A DNA stretch of 11,586 nt. It comes from an uncultured Pseudomonadota bacterium. Lineage in GTDB: Bacteria; Pseudomonadota; Gammaproteobacteria; Methylococcales; Methylomonadaceae. Positions 5,508-11,586 of this stretch are shown here, piece by piece (position 1 is the stretch's first letter; every line of letters starts with the position of its first letter). The notes below the pieces were generated by a model that saw nothing but the letters and a program-made list of their open reading frames with translations, was not told the origin of the DNA and ran no database searches. The stretch lies in the NCBI GenBank assembly GCA_903904275.1, contig CAIVBX010000188.1, positions 1 to 11,586 on the forward strand. Direction: 5' to 3'. Made by a program: the position numbers and the translations under genes.

Positions 5508-6479
5508 TTAACAAACTTTATCGGGTAATGTTTCGCCTGCAAAATACGCGGCTAAATTGGCTAAGACTTTTTCTCCCATTGCGGTGCGCGTTTCTAATGT
5601 TGCGCTACCTAAATGCGGTAATAATTGCACATTATCTAATTCTAAAAATCCGTCATGAATATGTGGCTCATTTTCATAAACATCTAAACCTGCGCCCGCA
5701 ATTTGTTTCGTTTTTAATGCGTCAATTAACGCTTGACTATCAACAATATCGCCGCGTGCAGTGTTGATTAAATGCGCGGTCGATTTCATCAATTTTAAGG
5801 TTTGAGCATTGATTAAATGTTTTGTTTTCGCGCCAGCAGGACAATGCAGCGAAACAAAATCAGCTTGTGCTAATAATTCGGCTACTGTTTCACAACGTTT
5901 TGCTTTCAAATCTTGAATGACATATTCGTCAACCTGACTTGGATTGAAATAAATGATATTCATGTCAAAACCATGATGCGCTTTTCTTGCCATGGCTTGA
6001 CCAATTCGCCCAAAACCAATTAACCCTAATGTTGCGCCTGTGACATTTGAACTCAACATACTGGTTGGACACCAACCTTGCCATTTTTTAGCGCGAACTA
6101 ACCTGTCGCCTTCCGCACCACGTCGCGCTGTCATCAATAACAACGTCATTGCAATATCGGCGGTGCTTTGTGTCAACACATTGGGCGTATTTGTCACAAT
6201 TAAACCGTTTGCTTTCGCCGCTTCAATATCAATGTGATTGTATCCGACACCAAAATTACCCAAAATTTTGCAGCGTTTATTTTCAACACTCAAAACCTCA
6301 GCAGGAAATGAATCGCAAACGGTTGGACAAACCGCATCGTAATTTTGTAATGCCGATTTGAATTCATCTGCTGTTAAAGGGCGATCATTTTCATTTAAGG
6401 TAACGTCATATAATTCACGCAATTTGGCTTCGACCGATTCCGTCCAACGGCGAGTAATAAAGACTTTTGGTTTTGTCAT
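5508..6479 (-). CDS. D-isomer-specific 2-hydroxyacid dehydrogenase, glyoxylate/hydroxypyruvate reductase-like
   Basis: The start at 6479 (MTKPKVFITRRW) has GGAG 8 nt upstream and gives 323 residues, the usual family size; the ATG at 6611 would add 44 residues without homology and cross into the lptD start region. The NAD(P)-binding loop is GFGRIG (G155, G157, G160). The catalytic set is R242 (NTARGDIVD), E271 (DVYENEP) and H289 (PHLGSATLETR). The spacing of 29 and 47 residues is that of Hyphomicrobium glycerate dehydrogenase (R240, E269, H287). Also seen: GNFGVGYNHID and NVLTQSTADIAMTLLLMTARR. The enzyme probably reduces glyoxylate or hydroxypyruvate to glycolate or glycerate in the cytoplasm; exact substrate and cofactor cannot be read from sequence. 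It heads the run with gltX and grxC and is divergent from lptD. Confidence 0.88.
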   Translation of the reverse strand: MTKPKVFITRRWTESVEAKLRELYDVTLNENDRPLTADEFKSALQNYDAVCPTVCDSFPAEVLSVENKRCKILGNFGVGYNHIDIEAAKANGLIVTNTPNVLTQSTADIAMTLLLMTARRGAEGDRLVRAKKWQGWCPTSMLSSNVTGATLGLIGFGRIGQAMARKAHHGFDMNIIYFNPSQVDEYVIQDLKAKRCETVAELLAQADFVSLHCPAGAKTKHLINAQTLKLMKSTAHLINTARGDIVDSQALIDALKTKQIAGAGLDVYENEPHIHDGFLELDNVQLLPHLGSATLETRTAMGEKVLANLAAYFAGETLPDKVC

Positions 6480-6481
6480 GT

Positions 6482-6509
6482 TTGAAACTCCAAAAAATGA
6501 GGCGATACT
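6482..6509 (+). promoter_or_regulatory. Possible lptD promoter
   Basis: TTGAAA (6482-6487) and GATACT (6504-6509) are spaced 16 bp apart, matching five and four of six sigma70 consensus bases. Transcription from here would leave a leader of about 90 nt containing the inverted repeat at 6541-6570. I saw no good sigmaE-type sequence, although lptD is under sigmaE in E. coli. The call is tentative. Confidence 0.35.
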
Positions 6510-6540
6510 GTTTATTAGAATGCAGTCGTAAAAGTAGGTT

Positions 6541-6570
6541 AAAATGCCGCTTAAAGCACTTTCGCATTTT
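6541..6570. repeat. Inverted repeat in the divergent dehydrogenase/lptD intergenic region
   Basis: AAAATGC (6541-6547) is repeated inverted as GCATTTT (6564-6570), and inside the loop GCTT-A-AAGC (6549-6557) forms a second small dyad. The element lies between the two divergent starts and could be an operator shared by both genes, or a structure in the lptD leader. Neither is shown. Confidence 0.4.
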
Positions 6571-6605
6571 ATCACTACTCGACCTTTTAGACTTAAATCG
6601 ACCTT

Positions 6606-9242
6606 ATGCAACGACGTTTATTTTTATTTTTGCTCTCTTCAACTTTTTCTTATGCTAGTGAGTCTATCGCCAATTCTGCGGCGTGGAATTGTGAACAAAG
6701 TAAAGATGGCAAAGAATGGGTATGTAATGGTGATGCGAAAGCAAATGAAATACCCCATTCTCCTACTCCTGAATCACCTGTTGAAATCGAAAAACCTGAA
6801 CCTGTTATCGAAACCACAACACCTGAACCGATTGTCACGCCAACTGTTGAAAAAGTGATTGCTGAAAAAGAAATTTCTCGTCCTGTTCCTGTCACCACAA
6901 AAATCGAACATTCCAGCACGTTAGGCATTTTGCCAGCGGCATTTGATGACACCGAAGAACAAACATTTAATACATTGAAATCACAGTTAAAAGTTGACCC
7001 GTGGGAACATTGCAGCAATCCCAACGCACCAAAACATCTTCCAATCAGTTCAAACAAAGGCGACCGTAATCGCTCGCCAATTAACGTAAAATCAAACTAT
7101 TCTGAAATTTTTGAAAATGAAATTAGCAGTTATTTTGGTAACGTTGAAATTAAACGCGCTGACCAACAAATGTTTTCAAATGCTGCCAATTACGACAGCG
7201 TAACAGGCAAATTAGACGCGCAAGGCGATGTCTATTACAGCGATGATGACTTATCTGTGCATACCGATTCGGCAACATTTGATTTAGCAAACGACCAAGT
7301 AAAATTACATGATGTTCTTTTCATTGCGCCCAGTGCGCCATTACGCGGTCATGCAGGCGCAGTCCAACGGGAAAGCAAAACGATTTCACATTATCAAGAT
7401 GTCGCTTACACCAGTTGCCCGACGGGAAATCAAGATTGGGTTGTTCACGCGAGTGATTTAAAAATCGATAAAGAAGACGGTCGCGGTTCAGCAAAAAATA
7501 CATGGCTGGAATTTAAAGGCGTACCCGTTTTTTATTCGCCTTATTTAGGGTTTCCAACGGATAGTCGTCGCAGCTCTGGTTTTCTTGCGCCCTCGTTTGG
7601 CAATACCCAACGCGCGGGTTTCAATATCAGCACGCCGTATTATTTCAATATCGCGCCCAATTATGATGCGACATTCAGACCGCGTTATTTAACAAAAAGA
7701 GGGATTTTATTAGCAGGTGAATCGCGTTATTTAACAGATGATTCACATGGTCAAGTAAATATCGAAGTTTTACCCAGCGATTACCTTCGTGAAAATAAAA
7801 GCCGCTATTTCGGTTCATTTAAAAACACAACACGATTCAATGAAAAAATTCATGCGAATGTCGATTTAAATTTCGTTTCGGATAAAAATTATTTCGCTGA
7901 ATTAGGCAGCGCGTTGAGTATGCCGAATTTCAGTTATTTAAAAAGTCAGGCAGATGTCGGTTATTACGGTGACAATATTAACGCGGTGGCGCGGGTTGAA
8001 AATTATCAATCAATTGATAAATACTTAACAGGACAAAAATTACCTTATCGAAAATTACCTCAAGTGAACGTGAATTTAAAACATGAATTTGACCAGTTGC
8101 CTGCGCCTGTTAACGTCGCATTAGATAATGAATTTGTTTATTTTCAACATACCAGTTTATTGAACGGACAACGTAGCAATATCAAGCCGTCAATTAGTAT
8201 TCCAATGCAATCCGCAAGTGCTTACATCACGCCAAAAATATCGGTGCAATACACGAATTATTTTTTAAGTAATCCTTTAACATCTGGCGATTCAAAACAA
8301 ATTGATCGCACGTTGCCGATTTTTTCAACTGACAGCGGTATGACGTTTGAACGCAGTTTGAATTTAGGTGGCAAAAACTTTTCAAATACCTTAGAACCGC
8401 GTTTGTATTATTTGTATATTCCACGCACAAATCAAAACGACATTCAGGTTTTCGATACGGCTGTTTATGACATGTGGTTTAACACGTTATTCCGTGAAAA
8501 TCGTTTTAGTGGTATCGATAGAATGCAGGACGCGAACCAAATTACAGCCGCAATTACGTCGCGTTTAATCGATGAAAAAACAGGGAAAGAACGTGCAAAA
8601 TTCAGTTTAGGTAATATTGTGTATTTCCAAGATAGAACCGTCACGATGCCAATTATTGATCCTACTACTGGTAATAAAATAGGGGATGCACCGATTGAAA
8701 CGAATCGTTTTTCTAACATCATCGGCGAAGTTAGCGCGAGAATTAACGACCATGTTGCCATTGATTCAGGTTTGCAGTGGAATCCCGAAAATTCTGATAT
8801 TGCGCGAGGCAAAGCGATTTTACATTTAACAAATCAACCGAATGAAATTTTGAATGTCGGTTATCGTTATCGTCAAAACACCGTTTCAAGTCAGCCAAGC
8901 AGTATTTCAACAGGTATTTCACAAAGTGATGTGTCATTCAGTTATCCCATTGTCGATCATTGGTCAGCGATTGGACGTTGGCAATACTCGCTACTTTATC
9001 ATTCAACTCAAGAAAGTTTCTTCGGGATTGAAAAAGAAAATTGTTGCTGGAAATTTCGTGTTATTGGACGACGTTACGTCAATAACTTAAACGTCTATTA
9101 CAACGGCGAAATTCCTGACGCACAAGGCGTAAGTCAAACAGGCGTATTTTTCCAAGTCGAACTCAAAGGTTTAACAGGCATGGGTGAAAAATTAGACAAT
9201 TTCTTAGAACAAAACATTTACGGTTATCGGTCAGCGCAATAA
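6606..9242 (+). CDS. lptD: LPS-assembly outer-membrane protein LptD
   Basis: The 878-residue protein begins with a signal peptide (MQRRLFLFLLSSTFSYA, cleavage likely after A17). Next come W27-N-C29 and W38-V-C40, a linker rich in Pro, Glu, Thr and Val at about 48-100, another Cys at 136, the LptA-like periplasmic domain at about 160-260, then the beta-barrel to the end. Landmarks shared with E. coli LptD are YTSC271 (E. coli C173), PVFYSPYLGFPTDSRRSSGF, NIAPNYDATFRPRYLTKRG and the C813-C814 pair. LptD with LptE places LPS in the outer leaflet; its disulfides link N-terminal cysteines to the Cys pair. The protein is about 100 residues longer than E. coli's, mainly in the linker. The stop shares its last A with the surA start. 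No strong ribosome-binding site is seen before the ATG; the signal peptide decides the start. Confidence 0.96.
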   Translation: MQRRLFLFLLSSTFSYASESIANSAAWNCEQSKDGKEWVCNGDAKANEIPHSPTPESPVEIEKPEPVIETTTPEPIVTPTVEKVIAEKEISRPVPVTTKIEHSSTLGILPAAFDDTEEQTFNTLKSQLKVDPWEHCSNPNAPKHLPISSNKGDRNRSPINVKSNYSEIFENEISSYFGNVEIKRADQQMFSNAANYDSVTGKLDAQGDVYYSDDDLSVHTDSATFDLANDQVKLHDVLFIAPSAPLRGHAGAVQRESKTISHYQDVAYTSCPTGNQDWVVHASDLKIDKEDGRGSAKNTWLEFKGVPVFYSPYLGFPTDSRRSSGFLAPSFGNTQRAGFNISTPYYFNIAPNYDATFRPRYLTKRGILLAGESRYLTDDSHGQVNIEVLPSDYLRENKSRYFGSFKNTTRFNEKIHANVDLNFVSDKNYFAELGSALSMPNFSYLKSQADVGYYGDNINAVARVENYQSIDKYLTGQKLPYRKLPQVNVNLKHEFDQLPAPVNVALDNEFVYFQHTSLLNGQRSNIKPSISIPMQSASAYITPKISVQYTNYFLSNPLTSGDSKQIDRTLPIFSTDSGMTFERSLNLGGKNFSNTLEPRLYYLYIPRTNQNDIQVFDTAVYDMWFNTLFRENRFSGIDRMQDANQITAAITSRLIDEKTGKERAKFSLGNIVYFQDRTVTMPIIDPTTGNKIGDAPIETNRFSNIIGEVSARINDHVAIDSGLQWNPENSDIARGKAILHLTNQPNEILNVGYRYRQNTVSSQPSSISTGISQSDVSFSYPIVDHWSAIGRWQYSLLYHSTQESFFGIEKENCCWKFRVIGRRYVNNLNVYYNGEIPDAQGVSQTGVFFQVELKGLTGMGEKLDNFLEQNIYGYRSAQ

Positions 9243-10537
9243 TGAAATTTAATACACATCAAAAAATAGCTCTACTTTGTGGCGCGTTACTTTTTCCAAA
9301 CTTTGCAACCGCTGAAGTATTAGACAATATCATTGCTATCGTGGAAGACGATGTGATTTTAGAAAATGAATTGCAACGTGAAGTTTCGACAATTGAACAA
9401 CGCATCGCCGCCAGCAAATCGCCAATGCCACCGTTGTCAATTTTACGTCATCAAGTTTTAGAACGCATGATTGTCGATAAGTTACAACGACAACTTGCCG
9501 AAAAAGCAGGCATTAACATCAACGATGAAATGTTAAATTCATCTGCTGCCGATATTGCAAAACGTAACAATATGTCACCCGAAGAATTTCGTCATGAACT
9601 TGAAAAACAAGGCATGAATTACGCAGCGTTTTTAGAAAATTTGAAAAATGAAATTGTTGTGAATGAATTACGCGGACGCGAAATTGGCGGACGAATCAAA
9701 GTCACTGACCGTGAAATTGAACATTATTTAGAAACACAAGGAAAAGTCGGTGATGATTTAGTGCAATATCATGTTGGACACATTTTGATTGCATTGCCTG
9801 AAGGTGCTTCATCAAGTGCCATTCAAAAAGCCCAAGAAAAAGCCACTGATTTGGTGAAAAAATTACGCGCAGGGCAAGATTTCACACAAACTGCGATGAT
9901 TGAATCTAATGATGGAAATGCGTTAAAAGGTGGTGATTTAGGTTGGCGAACCTTAAAAGATATGCCAACTTTGTTTGTTGATGAAGTAGGAAAATTACGA
10001 AAAGGCGATATTTCTGAACCGTTACGCAGTCCGAGTGGTTTCCACATCATTAAAATGTTGGAACTAAAAGGATTAAATGACAATCACATGGTTGTTAAAA
10101 CAAAAGTGCGTCATATTTTAATTAAAACAAATGAACTTGTGGACGATGCTGAAGCCAGCAAACGCGCTTGGACATTAAAAGAACGTATTATGAGTGGCGA
10201 TGATTTTGCAACTTTAGCCCGTGCAAATTCCGATGACAAAGGGTCGGCAATTAAAGGTGGTTCGCTTGATTGGGTTGAATCAGGTGCGTTAGTGAAACCA
10301 TTTGAAGAAGCCATGACTAAATTGAAAATTAACGAAATTAGCGATCCTGTTCAAACGCAATTTGGTTGGCATATTATTCAAGTTTTAGATCGTGAGAATC
10401 GTGACAACAGCGCAGAATTCAAGAAAAACCAAGTTCGTGAGGCAATTCGTAAACGTAAAATCGAAGAAGAAACCGAATTATGGTTACGAAAATTGCGTGA
10501 TGAAGCGTTTGTTGAAATCAAAGAAAATCGTATTTAA
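9242..10537 (+). CDS. surA: Periplasmic chaperone and peptidyl-prolyl isomerase SurA
   Basis: The 431-residue product has a signal peptide with likely cleavage after A24 (PNFATA/EVLD). The SurA N-terminal chaperone domain follows (IIAIVEDDVILENELQREV and the helical part to about 165). Two parvulin domains come next, at about 173-276 (HVGHILIALP to GFHIIKMLEL) and 286-385 (KVRHILIKT to GWHIIQVLDR). The C-terminal helix (AIRKRKIEEETELWLRKLRDEAFVEI) completes the core, as in E. coli SurA (428 residues). SurA escorts unfolded barrel proteins, LptD among them, across the periplasm to the Bam complex. The ATG overlaps the lptD stop by one base (TAATG), so the two are very likely translationally coupled; this gene order is widely conserved in Gammaproteobacteria. 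Confidence 0.97.
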   Translation: MKFNTHQKIALLCGALLFPNFATAEVLDNIIAIVEDDVILENELQREVSTIEQRIAASKSPMPPLSILRHQVLERMIVDKLQRQLAEKAGININDEMLNSSAADIAKRNNMSPEEFRHELEKQGMNYAAFLENLKNEIVVNELRGREIGGRIKVTDREIEHYLETQGKVGDDLVQYHVGHILIALPEGASSSAIQKAQEKATDLVKKLRAGQDFTQTAMIESNDGNALKGGDLGWRTLKDMPTLFVDEVGKLRKGDISEPLRSPSGFHIIKMLELKGLNDNHMVVKTKVRHILIKTNELVDDAEASKRAWTLKERIMSGDDFATLARANSDDKGSAIKGGSLDWVESGALVKPFEEAMTKLKINEISDPVQTQFGWHIIQVLDRENRDNSAEFKKNQVREAIRKRKIEEETELWLRKLRDEAFVEIKENRI

Positions 10538-10542
10538 TTTTT

Positions 10543-11067
10543 ATGGTTGAAGTTAATACATTTGACATCATTGTTAGTCAGCTTCGCAGCATTATTAAAC
10601 ACCGCCATTTAGATGGAAAACGTAATGCGGTTTTAATTTTGGCAAATGAACTTGAAATTAACCCTCTCGATTGTGCGGCGGCATTATTATCGCTGCACTT
10701 TGAAGGTGAAATCGTTTCACCACCGCCACCTGAAATTCCATCAATTCCAATTGTCCCAATCGAATTACCGCCAATTAAAATGCAGCGTTATCGTTTAGAT
10801 GTGGGTAAAAAACAGCGCATTGATTTTGAATCCTTGCATGAATTATTGATTGAAGAATCTGGAGTTGATAGAAATAACATTCAAAATGTCAGCATTCGGA
10901 ATGATTACACACTGCTTGAATTGCCTGATGAAATGCCGTCAGACATTTTTTTACATTTGAAAAACATCGAAATTAACGGTTATAAACTTAATATCAAACG
11001 GTTAAAAATCAGAAAAGAAACACCTTACAAAGTTAATCGAAATACGTTTCGGCGACGGCATTATTAA
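10543..11067 (+). CDS. Stand-alone DeaD/DbpA-type RNA-binding domain protein
   Basis: The 174-residue product starts 5 nt after the surA stop. Residues about 6-52 are helical (IIVSQLRSIIKHRHLDGKRN, then PLDCAAALLSLHFEGE) and resemble the segment that joins helicase core and RNA-binding domain in DeaD/CsdA proteins, where DLETLAAALLKMA occurs. A proline-rich linker (SPPPPEIPSIPIVPIELPP) follows. Residues about 82-157 match the DbpA/CsdA RNA-binding fold: RYRLDVGKKQ, IEESGVDRNNIQNVSI, DYTLLELPDEMPSDIFLHLK and INGYKLNIKRL. The tail is basic (KIRKETPYKVNRNTFRRRHY). No DEAD-box helicase motifs are present, and the upstream sequence is surA, so this is not a fragment of a local helicase gene. The protein is cytoplasmic (no signal peptide) and probably binds structured RNA. 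Target and role are unknown. Confidence 0.8.
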   Translation: MVEVNTFDIIVSQLRSIIKHRHLDGKRNAVLILANELEINPLDCAAALLSLHFEGEIVSPPPPEIPSIPIVPIELPPIKMQRYRLDVGKKQRIDFESLHELLIEESGVDRNNIQNVSIRNDYTLLELPDEMPSDIFLHLKNIEINGYKLNIKRLKIRKETPYKVNRNTFRRRHY

Positions 11068-11085
11068 AATATGAATTTATCATTG

Positions 11086-11586
11086 CTATGTATTAACGTG
11101 AAACTCAATAATTTCACTGTACGGTTTAGATAAAACGTCTAGAATTTTGGGACTTTTGCGATGGTTCACAAAATAACTATTTCCTTCAATTTTTTTCGCC
11201 AATTTTTTCGCTTCAGAGGCTAAATCAGCGAGTTCAACGTGAGATTGGCAATACTGTGTCGTTCCTGGCGCAACTAAACCCACAGATAAACTCGTCATTG
11301 GGAAAAAACACTTTTCACCACTTCGACCTTCGGCATGAATACCACCTGCTTGTACATCAGTGTAGGTGTAATATGTAGGTACTAATTTTTCAAACATTTC
11401 CAACACGTTTTCACAACGATTTAACCAATCTTCACCTGTGAAAATCACAATAAAATCATCACCGCCAATATGCCCAACTTTTCCTACTCCTTCAGGTACA
11501 CATTGTTTTAATACCGTTGCAACCGCTTTGATAATATCATCGCCTGCGCTATAACTGTAAATGTCATTAAATGGTTTAAAATTATC
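11086..11586 (-). CDS. GGDEF-type domain protein, C-terminal part (5' end outside window)
   Basis: The frame is open from the window edge to TAG at 11088-11086, 166 visible residues. It starts DNFKPFNDIYSYSAGDDIIK, then VGHIGGDDFIVIFTGEDW, GGIHAEGRSGEKCFFPMTSL and SVGLV, and ends with helices including ELASEA-like ELADLASEAKKLAKKIEGNS. This is a GGDEF (diguanylate cyclase) domain at the C-terminus. The signature loop reads GGDDF rather than GGDEF, and no RxxD inhibitory site is seen five residues before it. From memory, GHIGGDDF with DNFKPFND is typical of a class that has EAL and CBS domains ahead of the GGDEF part; those would lie outside the window. Whether it makes cyclic di-GMP is uncertain. 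Only 18 nt separate it from the convergent RNA-binding-domain gene, and I see no terminator between them. Confidence 0.88.
   Translation of the reverse strand, partial: DNFKPFNDIYSYSAGDDIIKAVATVLKQCVPEGVGKVGHIGGDDFIVIFTGEDWLNRCENVLEMFEKLVPTYYTYTDVQAGGIHAEGRSGEKCFFPMTSLSVGLVAPGTTQYCQSHVELADLASEAKKLAKKIEGNSYFVNHRKSPKILDVLSKPYSEIIEFHVNT

Noticed and set aside
5465..5542. Longer start for gltX (ATG at 5542)
   Set aside because: It would overlap the dehydrogenase stop and add 26 hydrophobic residues before the invariant RFAPSPTG segment.
6650..7057. Open frame of 135 codons on the - strand opposite the start of lptD
   Set aside because: It mirrors the repetitive Pro/Glu/Thr codons of the LptD linker, has no recognisable motif, and lptD itself is certain on the other strand.
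1..11586. CRISPR array, tRNA, rRNA, insertion sequence or prophage
   Set aside because: I found no regularly spaced repeats, cloverleaf-like segments, rRNA-like sequence, transposase or integrase motifs in the window.

Overview
The window reads as chromosomal DNA of a Gammaproteobacterium with moderately low GC (about 40% by eye). LptD and SurA are encoded in the usual order, and S20, GluRS, MetZ and glutaredoxin 3 all resemble gammaproteobacterial forms. Two cyclic-di-GMP-type proteins run off the ends. A Thiotrichales/Beggiatoa-like or methylotrophic lineage would fit, but the sequence alone does not settle this.

Left part (1-2579, + strand): the 3' end of an HD-GYP phosphodiesterase gene with a long helical insert; then rpsT (ribosomal protein S20) with a near-consensus sigma70 promoter and a rho-independent terminator; then metZ (O-succinylhomoserine sulfhydrylase), which starts only 16 nt after that terminator and has no promoter of its own that I can see.

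Middle accessory pocket (2580-3794): this is the least ordinary part. It holds a possible 33-codon hydrophobic ORF, a lipoprotein gene on the - strand that has been cut short by a perfect 14-bp tandem duplication (removing one copy restores 65 more codons), a 5'-truncated remnant of an Mrr-type restriction endonuclease gene, and a bidirectional terminator. It looks like a site of gene gain and decay between two housekeeping blocks.

Housekeeping block on the - strand (3795-6479): a glyoxylate/hydroxypyruvate reductase-like dehydrogenase, then gltX (glutamyl-tRNA synthetase), then grxC (glutaredoxin 3). They lie head to tail with gaps of 43 and 2 nt, which suggests one transcript.

Envelope operon on the + strand (6606-11067): lptD, surA and a small protein with a stand-alone DeaD/DbpA-type RNA-binding domain. 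LptD inserts LPS at the outer membrane and SurA is the periplasmic chaperone that helps LptD and other barrels fold. lptD and surA share one base (TAATG). The RNA-binding-domain gene follows surA after 5 nt and has no helicase domains, which is the oddest partnership in the window. The right edge holds the 3' end of a GGDEF-type gene (motif GGDDF) on the - strand, convergent with the operon.

I see no CRISPR array, tRNA, rRNA, insertion sequence or phage module. I do not see strong evidence of a wholly new multi-gene system. The best leads are the switch-like or inactivating tandem repeat in the lipoprotein gene and the helicase-free DbpA-type RNA-binding protein tied to lptD-surA.
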